Shown here in pieces: positions 11,483 to 22,088 of a stretch of 64,000 bases of DNA. The translations under genes and the position numbers were made by a program. The DNA comes from Combretum micranthum (taxonomy: Eukaryota; Streptophyta; Magnoliopsida; Myrtales; Combretaceae), in assembly GCA_024138025.1 (NCBI GenBank), contig JAMXBD010001598.1, positions 1 to 64,000 of the forward strand. Reading direction: 5' to 3'. Position 1 is the first letter of the stretch. Each line of letters begins with the position of its first letter. The notes beneath the pieces were generated by a model, which did no database searches, was not told the DNA's origin, and was given only the letters and a program-made list of their open reading frames with translations.

Positions 11483-13020
11483 TGTTAGTTTCTCTCAATA
11501 ATGATTTTAATGATAACAAAAAGACCCAAATGTTTTCTAACTATTTAACAAGTGTGCAGTGTTTAGATACATTATATATTAGAGCTTATCAGAACGAATT
11601 TCAGAGAAGGATTTGAAATCAGAAAGAATTTCAGAAAGAGTTTTTGTAATACGCAAAGAATTAAAATCAGAAGGAATTCAGAAGGCAATTCTTACTCAGA
11701 ACGTAATTCAGAAGGAAATTATGTTATGACTTGTGAATGAACCAGAGTATTCAGAAGAATAATCAGAGGGCATTTATGGATAACTCTGAACAACAAGTAT
11801 TTTTCAATTTTTCATATATTTTGAAGACCTAGCACCAAAGTGGATGTATTTGGACAATGCATTCAATTATGTTCCACAAGTTGGTTCAACTATCCAAAGG
11901 GGATTTAAGTTAGTTGAGTTAAGTACCATTTCGAAGAAATTTGAAGTCTCACGAGAACATATACTTGGAAAGTCTACTTCACGTGATCTTACAATGGGGA
12001 TAAAATTATCCAAAACATCTTTAATTCTTTTGTTACGAATACTTCAAATATCAGAGGATTATCTTAACTATTTTCATGGGATATTTTCAACGTAATTCAA
12101 ATTGAAGTCAGGAGAAGATTAAGAACTTCCGAGATTTATGCCAGATTTTCAGTTTAACTAGATGAATAAATTCATCTATATCCAAAGGAGATCAAAGCGC
12201 AATAACCGTGGAAAAGAAGACCAGATTTTGTGCGAAAAAGATGCAAAGAATCAGGACTATTCAGTCACTAGCCGTTTGATATTTTGAAGAACATTATAAG
12301 CTCGAGAGAATGAAGAAAACGAGAGATACGAGCAACTATTCTTTTCTGAACAAGCGAATATTAAAAGGCTCTCTACAAAGCTGAATAACCGTGCTTATTT
12401 TGTACAAATACCTAAGAGGAAATTTTATTCTTATTCCTCAACTTGATTCGTGATTTCATTTTAAGTGAGTTTGAGTGTTACAAGTAGGCTCAGTAGTTGA
12501 TTATAGCTTGAGGAAAGCTAGGGAGGTCAGCTGAGTGCATTTGTAGCCAAAGTGTGTTTGGCAAAAGACAACTTGTAACGTGATTCAATTATTGGATAGT
12601 GGAACATACCGGTGAGGAGTACCGGTCCCCGGCTTGGTGCTGGAAGAGTGGAGTACGCGCAAGGCGGAACCACTATATATAGCTTTGCATCTCTCTCTAC
12701 TTATTCTTTTAAATTTCGTATACATTTACTTGAGTAATTGTGCTGTAGCGTAAAATCAGAAACTGGTTCAGAAACTAATTGCAAGTATTTTCGATAATCA
12801 GAGACTATTTCAGAGACTAAAATCTGAGACTTTATTTTTGTTAAACTTAACATTAGTGATATGAATTAAACTTGTTTGCTTCCGCATTTTCACTAAAGTT
12901 TTGTTTATCAAGTTTATTTGTTTTCAAGAAAGTTGAAAAGCCATTTTTGATTTGTTTAACCAAGGTTGTGATTTTATCAAAGTTTTAAAGGATAAAATTT
13001 TATCTTAAAACCAATTCAAC

Positions 13021-13086
<66 letters not shown>

Positions 13087-13108
13087 TTGGTTATTATTGG
13101 GACCAACA
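11483..13108 (+). repeat. 3' LTR of the SIRE-type element
   Basis: 1626 bp, homologous along its full length to the 5' LTR. Most differences are single-base gains or losses. The 50-base length excess comes mainly from a C run of 65 near the right end (8 C in the left copy at 3873-3880). The TATA-like box is repeated at 12673-12682. Confidence 0.93.
13022..13086. repeat. Homopolymer run of 65 C inside the 3' LTR
   Basis: Sixty-five consecutive C bases. The paired position in the 5' LTR has 8. Confidence 0.95.
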
Positions 13109-13870
13109 AAGCGCAAGAGTGATTAAGGTCGTCATGGCCTCCGTTCTTCTTTCCAATGTTGATCATAAGCATGACCAATGGCCATGATGGGCGATCATGG
13201 GCATAACTAAGGGCGTGATTGCCACTGTTTGCTCTAAAAATTTGTCATGCTTGTATCACAATCATGATTTGCTTGTTTTCTTCATTTTCTTCATAATTTC
13301 CCTCCAAACTTCTACAAATTGATTTATGTCCTTTTTAGTGATGCATTCCAAAGCCATATAGGAAACTATACTCATCTTAATAAGTCCAAATCCTCATCTT
13401 CTCTAAACTTTTGATGTGATCTTGATAATCAATGAAGCAATTCTCCTTCATGCGTAGATTTGGCAAAGATCCCTTGATTTAGTCCTTGATTTGCTTTTAT
13501 GCGAGCTTTAGTAATAGATGTCGAGGATCGATTCCTATCATTACTCGGGGGATGTTGAAGATTCACCTTTGAATCTAGTGGGTGGAAAATCTCCATGCTA
13601 TAGCGTGCATTCAAAACCAAGATAACAAATTCCAAAGAATGTGAGTGTACTTGCAGAAAAGAGTTAGTATAGCAAGAATAAATGTTTTCCTCACAAGTAT
13701 GTTTGAACTCTCTCAGCTCTCTGGAAATTCCTTTACACTCAGGTTTGAGGTGTTTGGCTCTCAACACTCCACACTTTTCTCTCATGAATAGCTTGCTCGT
13801 TCTTTTTGCATCAAAGAAGCTAGGTACAAAAATTAAGACTTTCTCATTCCTAATTTGCAGTTGAAATATG
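13109..13870. repeat. Dispersed repeat, copy 1 (pair with about 20845-21305)
   Basis: About 13110-13550 is a diverged direct copy of about 20880-21305. Shared blocks are ATGGCCTC(C/T)GTTCTTC, CCAATGTTGATCA, CTTCATTTTCTTCAT, CCAAAGCCATATAGGAAA, and GATCCCTTGA followed later by GGATCGATTC. A repeated theme of ATCA(C/T)GGGC.TGATT words runs through both. It is probably noncoding sequence of a decayed retroelement. No gene is supported at 13551-13870. Confidence 0.65.
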
Positions 13871-14427
13871 TGTTGGTAATTATGCCCTAGGCCAAATAGT
13901 TTTATGTTCCCTAATTAGATTAGGGATTCTTATGTTCGTTAATTATCTTATAATTTATTTAATAAATTATAATATAATTATTTATCCCTAATTAGATTAA
14001 GGGGTAAAAATGTCATTATTGAATGACATTATAAATAGAACATAAGGGTTTGTCTTTAGGGTTAGACAACACATGCTGTCACATTAGACTGCAGTGAAAC
14101 ACTGTAAACCCTAAAGCAAATAACACGAGAGTCGTGATTAAAAAGTTTAATCCCGTTCGAATCTAGAAGGTGTTCTAGATTGTGCTAGCACACAGAGGAT
14201 CTTTAAGGAGCATTCATTCGTGTGGATACCGTAGAGGGTGTTTGCGTTTGCAACATCTCAGATCCGAATTTCCAGATTTGAAAAAGTACCAAAAAGGTAT
14301 GGATCTGAAATCTTTATCCTGTTCTGATCTAATCGATACACATGGATACTGGGTTAGGGTTTTTTTTTTGATTCCGCTGCAAAAAGATTTGATCTTTATA
14401 AAAATTTTAAACCCTTGGAACCCAACA
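13871..14427. mobile_element. Solo LTR with ATATG target duplication
   Basis: 557 bp beginning TGTTGGTAATTATGCC and ending TTGGAACCCAACA, flanked by ATATG on both sides (13866-13870 and 14428-14432). The TG...CA ends, the short inverted ends (TGTTGG/CCAACA) and the exact 5-bp duplication are the hallmarks of a solo LTR left by recombination between the two LTRs of a full element, probably copia type by size. The open frames at 14182-14469 and on the opposite strand are chance frames within it. Confidence 0.88.
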
Positions 14428-14432
14428 ATATG

Positions 14433-17010
14433 TTCATCCACTCCTTTTTTCCTCGATCTCGCACATTGACTCCAATCCTTGAGAAGGTAATAATGGTACA
14501 ATAAATTTCATAGTTCCCCTACAAAACATTGTAATCAATTTTCATGTTCACAACTCCTTTCCATCCCATAATGAAGTTGACAACTTGACTCACAAAATCC
14601 TTAGTCATACTCAAACATGGTGCATATTCTTTGTCAAAGGAATACAAGAGCTCATATGGTCTCAAACAATGCAATTCATATAGATATAGTAGAAACCCTT
14701 CTACACCATTGGTGCTATTGTCACTGACAATAGGACATACCATCCTTTCAATGGCTTGGTGATAATCAGGATCCACCAATAGATGATTCAACACCATGGT
14801 ACCATTGGCACAATATTCTCGCCTAGTCAATGGAAGGTCATCATGCACCCCATCAGCATAGATACTTAGTAGTAAGATGAACTTATACTCCAAATCACCG
14901 ACCTAACAAGAATCACTCATCACAGAGCTAGTAAAACACTCAATTATCTCTAGTAAGAGTTGTTTGTTACTCCCACCAATACGATCACTGCTCCATGATA
15001 GATATGTTTCATTCCAACTATGACAATATAACAAGACCTCGTCATAACACAAGACAGCAATAGCAACAAGTATTTGCACATGTTTTCACCAAGTGCAGGT
15101 AATTTACTAACATTGGGTTCACTTGAAAAATCATATGCCATCATTATAAAGTGAACACCCAATTCGAACAATTCAATTTATCTCAATCCATGAAACCACA
15201 CAAATCCTCTACCAATTAAACACATGTCTGCATACGTAATTAAAGAAATATTTCCACACACATGTTCCTTCCTCAAGTTATCTTCACCAAAACAAACAAC
15301 ATCATCCCATAAAATACAATCATCATTAGCATTGCATTCAATTGCAACAAGTAAACAATTCTCCTCATCAACTGACTAACAATTATCAACCAAGGCCTCT
15401 TCTAAAAGCCCATTAACTGCCTAGACAAGATAAAGATCATTCCTAAAGGACACTCGACGTTGTTGGGCTTGTTCCTTTGGAAGAATCATGGTTGCAGCAG
15501 AGACAAGAGTGTGCAAATCTTCCAAAAACTCAATGGAAATCGTTTCTAACAAACTAAATGCTTATTCTTGAAAACTTGCCTTTCCTCCATTCCACCCTGT
15601 ATCCCATTCACAAACTTTCTAGCAAAGAAGTACATGAATCCTCTTCTCCAACATGACATAAAGATCTACCATAAAAGTAGTACTTATCCCTTGTAGCACA
15701 AATATGATAATAATTCAAAATAGAGGAAAGATACACAACAACAATAGGTGGGATCATCAATACCAAGCCATATGTTGCTTGTAAACAATAAATGTGAAAC
15801 ATGATACAATCCATGAGCGATTAACCAAAAGGAATACTACCAATGATCATTTTCAGCAGTTGGTACTCTATATATCATGATTCTATCCACAACAAAATTA
15901 TCTGTATACAAGACACTCTTCCAATACTGGTATACATCCATAACACTCCAATGAATATAAACAAGAATTTCATTTGTTTTCGTAGACCATACATTATCAT
16001 AATATCTGCCTATGCTCAAAACAAATTGGCAATCAAGCACAATCATCACACTATTCTTCAATTTAACATGCTAATCACCATCCCTATCAACACCCATTGG
16101 ACTATGACAGTCACAAGCCACTTCGAAACTTCCCTTCATTAACAATTCATTCAATGATTCTCTTAAACCATGGAACTCTTCAAAAACAAAGCACAACTCT
16201 GTCGAATAAGTGACATCGACCCACAACATTAGCAAACCAATAGACATCTAAGCCATGTATAACAAATGTATTGGACACAATAGGCTTTAGTAATACCATA
16301 TCGAGTGTCAATTTGTACCTAGGCATATGTGGCAAAGTTTTGATTCCCCATATATGTAATCATCAATAATATTTCAGTGAATATCAATAAATATCTCAAA
16401 CATCTCAATAGGAGAAAGATGACAACAATACTCAAGAGTGCTCCTCAATCCCAACAGTAGATTAAAATAACATAAATGAAAATAGGAAACAAAAATGTGA
16501 TGAGACCTGGAATGATCTATAGCTTCTAGTGTAAAAGGAAGAGGCACTAATTTAGGCAACGGAGGGTCTAAATATGACTCATCTGATCCTCCTCTTGACA
16601 ATAAAGAATGTGGCTTAACTTCTACATAGCATACGACACCATCTCAATCATCCATTTCTTCTGTGCATTCATCCTCTCTGCATTCATCAAGGATCTCATA
16701 TGTTTCTTCCACAACCACATCAGTTTACTTTACTTGGTTTTCTTAAGCATCCTTTGCTAAGATTGTTTTAGCAGTTCTAATTCCTCTAACGTGTCCGAAA
16801 GAGAAATATACATCTCTATTGAAAATGCTATTGGAAAATGCAACGTACATTACTAGGCTTGATTACATGCATAAACTGTGGAAGCAAAAGCTAGAAGACG
16901 GGTTTCTAAACTAATTTTAAGCACACTTAACCAACCATTATCTCTTTTATCCTTTTACGCATAATTATAGCAGTAATAATAAAGAGATAAGGAAAAGAGA
17001 AGATTACACT
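14433..17010 (-). other. Decayed DNA with minus-strand open fragments, identity not resolved
   Basis: Short minus-strand frames at 14519-14893, 14950-15171, 15608-15814, 15837-16061 and 16374-16601 suggest an old coding region read leftward. The 16374-16601 block has a PPLPKLVPLPFTLE stretch preceded by an acidic EETYEILDE-like stretch, which recalls the spacer region of gypsy polyproteins. No catalytic motif of protease, reverse transcriptase or integrase could be found. I do not assign a product. Confidence 0.3.
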
Positions 17011-17049
17011 GGATATAACATGAAGTTCAGCCCACCCCTAGTCTCTACG

Positions 17050-17255
17050 ATCTATAATTGCCTCACTCAAGGAGGACTTCACACATTTTATTTATCACAA
17101 AACAATTGCCTCACAAGAAGACTTCACAACAGTGCCTTACCAATAGAGGACTTCACATTGCCTCAACATGAGGACTTCATAAATGCCTCAACACGAGGAT
17201 TTCATCAATTGCCTACACATATGTAGGATTAAGTGCCTCAACACATAAGGACTTC
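17050..17255. repeat. Degenerate short tandem repeat (TGCCTCA...AGGACTTCAC)
   Basis: A unit of roughly 30-45 bp built on TTGCCTCA(A)CA...GAGGACTTCA recurs about six times (near 17056, 17110, 17142, 17156, 17186 and 17231), with variable spacers. The open frame 17020-17226 lies across it and is probably a by-product of the repeat. Confidence 0.7.
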
Positions 17256-17529
17256 ACTAAAAATACTTAAACAAATTTTATGAATAGTGCCTTATAATAT
17301 TAGCTCACTAATCTCACAAATGATACTATTCACTTAATAAAATAAACACAAATAGAGAGTATTTTTATATAAACTGTGTAAATTAAGTTCGCTCTCTTTT
17401 CTCTTTTATAAAAATCACCCAAAAACATTCTATATGTATAAGCTTTAAAAACATAGTCGTTCACCCTAAAAAAAACCTCTAATAGTCGAATTTAAAAGTT
17501 TGCAATGGCTTTTTTTTTTTTAAACTATC

Positions 17530-17616
17530 GTACCCTAAATCTTATCGTGCCTCAGTTTACCCATCGACCAAGTTTGTGCCCGTTGAGCCTCATATTCAAA
17601 CTTGTTGTACCCTAGA
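17530..17616. repeat. Left part of a degenerate tandem array, broken by a solo LTR
   Basis: Contains phrases such as TTTACCC(A)TCGACCAAG, TTGAGCCT and AAACTTGTTGTACC that recur after the LTR at 19079-19330. The array continues on the other side of the insertion. Confidence 0.5.
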
Positions 17617-19073
17617 TGTTGAGATGAAAATTACCCTAATTTTATGGGATTAAATTAGATTAATTTGTTATTAATTTTATAGAAATTATTTGGAATTGAT
17701 ACTTATTTGTGTTTTATATGATTTTTAGGAATTTGAAGTCAATAGAAGCAAATAGTATAAGATTGGAGCAAATTAGAATCAAGAGGCAAAAGTCAGCAAA
17801 GTAGGCCGACCAAGAGAAGAAGTAAGCCGCCGGCCTTGTAACATTTCATAGCCGACCTTGTCTCAATACACAAGCAGCGCGCATATCCAATGTAGGCCGC
17901 CCGTTGATGTTTGAAGGCCGCCCGCCTTCCATGTTCTGAGCGCGCACATTCAAAGACAAGGCTGCCAGTGATTGTATGATGGCCGACAGTGTAGCTGCTT
18001 CTGGACGAGCGAAGGTAAGCTGCCGCTGACCATCCTGGGAATTTCGCCAGCCTTCTTGTAACGGCCGGGTAAATGAAAGGCCATGAAGCATTTAGGCCGA
18101 TCAATTCATGATCTAAGCCACCAGCTTTGCTGGAAACCGAGCCAGCCTTTGTCCCTACGAATTCCATAACTTCCAAACTTGTATATATTTGTATTATAGG
18201 GTTTCTTTCAGACACTCTATGAACTTTATTATTCCACATTCTGATATCTTTTGTTAAGAAAACCCTAGAGAGAATTCTAAGGATCATGAGTGGCTAAATT
18301 CCAAATCTAGCCAAAGGATTGCTACATATTCAATTCAAGACGGACTGTGAGATCAAAACGGTTCTATTATATTGTTCTTAAATTGAGTATTCATATTTCA
18401 TCTGCTTTATATGTTATTATTGTATGTTTATTGATTGCAACTTTGGATCCGGTTGTATGATTAACAAACAATAATCAATCAATTAGGAAATCATATCCGT
18501 AATTGTATGATCTTTCTAATATATGTGATGAAACAACACGATTAATTATAACCAGATGATTGATTTTGTGTTGTGGTGAAATATGATCTAGTTTAAATGA
18601 TTCATGCTTTTGGATTGTTGATTAGGATTGGTAGTCTCTCCATTTCATAAAGCAATTGATAGATTAAATCCTAAGAGCGTATTTAGGGTTGTCTAATCAA
18701 TTAGGGAAATAATCAAAGATCTTATCTTGATTATCGAATCATTGAGGAAAGATAGAATTTCAGAGCGTGTTGAAAGTCATAACCAATCTATTCAATAAAA
18801 GAACAATAATCTTTGAGTCAATGATCAATCCCAAGAATTGAATTGTGATAAGATTTTGGTTGGATATTTTCCTAATATAGAATCTTCGTATTTAGATATA
18901 GAATTTATTTAATTGTTTGATTTCAAAAACCCCCCAATTTTTCTCTTTTCTCAATCTTGATAGAAAAAGATTTTTACTAGTTCCCTGTGGAGACGATCCT
19001 GCTCAACCCTATTTACAAATCTTTAGAGTAGGTTAAATATAAATATTTACTTTTGTGGATTCGACAACCACCA
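17617..19073. mobile_element. Solo LTR with CTAGA target duplication
   Basis: 1457 bp starting TGTTGAGATGAAAATT and ending CGACAACCACCA, flanked by CTAGA at 17612-17616 and 19074-19078. The interior has a GC-richer part with repeated GGCCG words (17800-18130), then an AT-rich half, then CCCTGTGGAGACGATCC and TTGTGGATTCGACAACC near the end, phrases commonly seen at ends of plant gypsy-type LTRs. No internal region flanks it, so it is a recombination-derived solo LTR. The minus-strand frames at 17793-18287 are chance frames in the GC-rich part. Confidence 0.85.
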
Positions 19074-19078
19074 CTAGA

Positions 19079-19330
19079 GCATGTCGAGCCTTAACTTGTC
19101 ACACTTCGGATTTAGCCCTCTACCAAGTCTGTGATTCTTTTATCTTCTTGAGCCTGAGACTTAAGCTTGTCGAGTGTTGGTTTTGAGTTTGTTGTACCTA
19201 ACCATTTAACGCTTCAAGCCTTTGACGTGACCCTCAACCAATGACTCTGCATGAGCTTTGGTCTTAAGTTTGTCATGCCATAGTAAATGAAGCAGTCTAG
19301 CTCTCGACTTACCCCTCGATTGAGACTGTT
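19079..19330. repeat. Right part of the degenerate tandem array
   Basis: Continues the array at 17530-17616: about 80-90 bp units with GTCGAGCCTTAACTTGTC, CCTCTACCAAGTCTGTG, GAGCCTGAGACTTAAGCTTG and similar variants. Units are strongly diverged. Confidence 0.5.
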
Positions 19331-19499
19331 CATCACTAATTTGTTTTTGCTAAAACCTACATAATCTCCACAAAACACGCAACATATACATATATGCACA
19401 TTAAAGCTTAAACATATCAAAAATAAGTTTTACTTATTAAATGTAGCTTAACTAAGTTGTGAAGCATTTGCGAAATATATTTTTTCATTAAAACAAAAT

Positions 19500-20060
19500 T
19501 GTAACCAACCTTAGCTCATCAAATGCAACTTGGATATCTTCTTCTAAGGTTAAGAGTCTACAAGAATCAGTTCTCTTGGCAATGTCATAATTAAGACCCT
19601 TCACAAATTGGGTAATGGTATCTGCTTGAGGCTCATCCACTTCACAGTGTCTCACAAGGACCTTATTTCTCTTATATATTGTTCAACACTCATTTGTCCC
19701 TGCTTTAATGCCAAGAAATATTCATATTGCTCATTCAGGTAGGAGGATGGAACAAAGTCTTTTCTCATTAATCTCTTCATATGATCCCATGTAATGTCCT
19801 TTTGGTACCCACCTGATGTCTGATGTAGTATGACACTTCACCACCACAATCTTGTAAACTTCTTAGCAATTACATGCCCTAGTTTATAGCTAGGCTGTGC
19901 GAATTTCTCAAGAACTTGAGTCACCTAAAACTCCCAATCCAAGTACTTTCCTAGAGACACGAAGCCATCTAAGGCTGGTATGTTCATCTCTATCTCCTTG
20001 AAGACTAGCATTCTAGGATTACTCTCATGATAATGCCAACTAACCATAATTTCTATTGAG
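19500..20060 (-). pseudogene. Ty3/gypsy gag remnant (retrotransposon gag domain)
   Basis: Read on the minus strand with several frame changes and stops, this segment gives the ordered signature of the gypsy gag domain. An IPALDGFVSLGKYLDWE block lies near 20000-19940, then a TWDHMKRLMRKDFVP block near 19790-19760, then YLNEQYEYFLALKQGQMSVE (19750-19690), then the YIREIRSL block and a VLIMTLPREL-like block (19580-19555). The family pattern is PxFxGKxDPExYLxWE, then WxxLKxxMxxRFVPxxY, then LxxLxQGxxSVEEYxxEF. It is clearly a dead fragment. It also implies that at least part of 13-23 kb descends from a minus-strand gypsy element. Confidence 0.7.
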
Positions 20061-20844
20061 TAAATATTAAATGTATCCTTCACAAGAATTTTGTCGAATA
20101 CTTGGTGTGCGAAAATATCATCATTGCTTTAAATGCAACTCCAAGTGTCACAAAAACCCAACAATGCTACAATACTCCCTCAATACAACAAGCAACACAA
20201 TGCAACTACAATCATTACTCAATGGAATTACTATGAATTACATAGTTGGTTCAGGCATTTTATCAAACGCCTTGCATGCACAATTCCAAACCCGTAGTAT
20301 TACACCATAACTAAGATCACAACTTCTCAATACTTTAATGTAGTGATGGCAACAACAATATTATAAGATTCTACAGGTCAATCTACTACTACAAGTAGTA
20401 GATCTACAACTTCAACAAGAAGAACAATGTACCTAATGTTTTGTACACAATACTTACTATCGTCATAACCCGGAGATCTGTACCAAATATGATACGCGCC
20501 AAGAACGTAATATGTTATTGTAGTGTTTATATTTCGAAATGGAAAGAAAATAAAGGATATGAATGTTGTTACTATCTGGTATTATGCATCGTTGGCAAGC
20601 CGGGCTACACTCTCTCACACTTGATATGACGTACAAGCTAAATTGAGTGGTTGTTCGCCACAACATGTGATAGATTGATAAGAACTAAGGCTTTTGTCTT
20701 CAAGAGAGAAAAACAAAACAAGAGTGTTTCAAATAATGTCTTACTTATGGTTTACAACAAAAGAAAGGGTATTTATATAAAGCTTAATTAATGGCATTGT
20801 TGTAAATAAAACAACTTAACATAAAGGAAAATTCATGCAAGAGG
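20061..20844. other. No feature recognised
   Basis: AT-rich sequence between the gag remnant and the dispersed repeat. Short open frames on both strands (20071-20310, 20441-20629, 20463-20666) show no domain or compositional support. Confidence 0.4.
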
Positions 20845-21305
20845 CAGAACATTGATCATGAGGATGATCAAGGGCATGATCGCCTCGAATCTTCACTTCA
20901 ACAATGATCACGAGCGTGATCAAGGCCATGATGGCCTCTGTTCTTCATTCCAATGTTGATCACGGGCATGACTAAGGTTGTGATGGCTGATCTCCAAAAA
21001 CTTGTCATGACTTGTATCACGGCTGTGATTGGCTTTTTTTCTTCATTTTCTTCATATTTCCCTCCAAATTTCTACAAATTGATTGATGTCTTTTTGAGCG
21101 ATGCATTCCAAAGCCATATAGGAAATTATACTCGTCTTCATGAGTCTAAATCCTCATCTTGTTTAAACTTTTGATGTGATATTGAGAATCAATGAAGCAA
21201 TTCGTCTTTTTATGTGTGGATTTGGCAAGGATCCCTTGAGTTAGTCATTGATTTCCTTTTATGTGAGCTTTAGCAATAGATGTCGGGGATCGATTCTTAT
21301 CATAG
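20845..21305. repeat. Dispersed repeat, copy 2 (pair with about 13110-13550)
   Basis: Direct-oriented diverged copy of the segment after the SIRE element. It carries the same word series, including CCAAAGCCATATAGGAAA and GGATCGATTC.TATCAT near its right end. It probably belongs to the same noncoding part of an old retroelement family. Confidence 0.65.
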
Positions 21306-21857
21306 AGACAAAACATTTACAAAAGGGAAAAGGAAAATTGTATAAAAGGTAATATTTATAGATAAAAACATAAATAAAAACCAAAGCAAAAACAGAACTA
21401 TTCACATCAAGAAATAACAAAACTATGTATACAAATAAGAAATATCTAAAAAAAGAGTATTTGCAGAAACGAAAACAAGAACTACACAAACTACATACAA
21501 GGTCAGTGACTAATCTAATAAAATCAAAACTTAAAGTTGTGCCATGTTGAGCTTCATTTAAAATGAATTCAATGCTAATTCTTGATAATGGCACTAAAAA
21601 AATTTGTTCGGTTTCTGTGTGTATGCATTTTAGAATAGCAAACACAAAGCTGAAGTTCTTCCAAAATTTATAAATAAAATGGTAATAGGTTCTGTTCAAC
21701 TTCGGTTGCAATCACCAACATTAGGCAAGCACACCTACCGAAGTAGCATAGAAAGTATTATGTCATATTCCTTAGAGATCGTGGGCATCTACCATACTCA
21801 CTTTTTATCTATTATCTAGCCAAACAAAAATTTAGCAAGACACATAAAAAATAGAAG
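21306..21857. other. No feature recognised
   Basis: The minus-strand open frame at 21259-21711 is dominated by Phe, Tyr, Val and Leu, as expected for chance frames in AT-rich DNA. I see no domain. Confidence 0.4.
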
Positions 21858-22088
21858 CTAAACTAGGGTTAATGCTAAGAGATATATACATGTTTTCAAA
21901 GTAAAATTTGAAATATAAGTTTGTAAATGCAAGAAATAACTTAAGAGTTCTTTCACCAATTCCTTATCATATGATTTCTCAACGAACTCAAAGAGTTTTT
22001 GGCTAGGTATATTTGCACTGTCGGACTCATGAAGGTAAGCCAAAGCCTCTCTCAAGGTCAGAAATTTTAAATCTAGAACAAACCACAA
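21858..22088 (-). pseudogene. Possible host-gene exon fragment, product unknown
   Basis: A minus-strand frame whose first half (LREALAYLHESDSANIP, then SQKLFEFVEKSYDKELVKEL) has a balanced, amphipathic protein-like composition, unlike the surrounding AT-driven frames. The second half is hydrophobic and probably intron or decay. I cannot name a family. It may be an exon captured in repeat DNA, or a chance frame. Confidence 0.25.

Larger units (their letters stand above)
2329..13108 (+). mobile_element. Ty1/copia retrotransposon, SIRE/Maximus type, full length but frameshifted
   Basis: The element is about 10.8 kb long. It has near-identical LTRs at 2329-3904 and 11483-13108, starting TGTT and ending ACCAACA. 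An initiator-Met tRNA primer site lies at 3907-3918, followed by gag, protease, integrase and reverse transcriptase/RNase H in the copia order (integrase before RT), a third ORF, and a purine tract just before the right LTR. The integrase-before-RT order shows copia. The third ORF downstream of RNase H, the long LTRs and the two-knuckle gag fit the SIRE/Maximus lineage. Gag, pol and the third ORF each contain frame breaks, so this copy is probably not self-sufficient. The flanking 5-mers (TTTAT left, AAGCG right) do not match. Confidence 0.92.

Noticed and set aside
17793..18287. 164-residue minus-strand open frame
   Set aside because: It lies wholly inside a solo LTR, in its GC-rich part, with no domain-like pattern.
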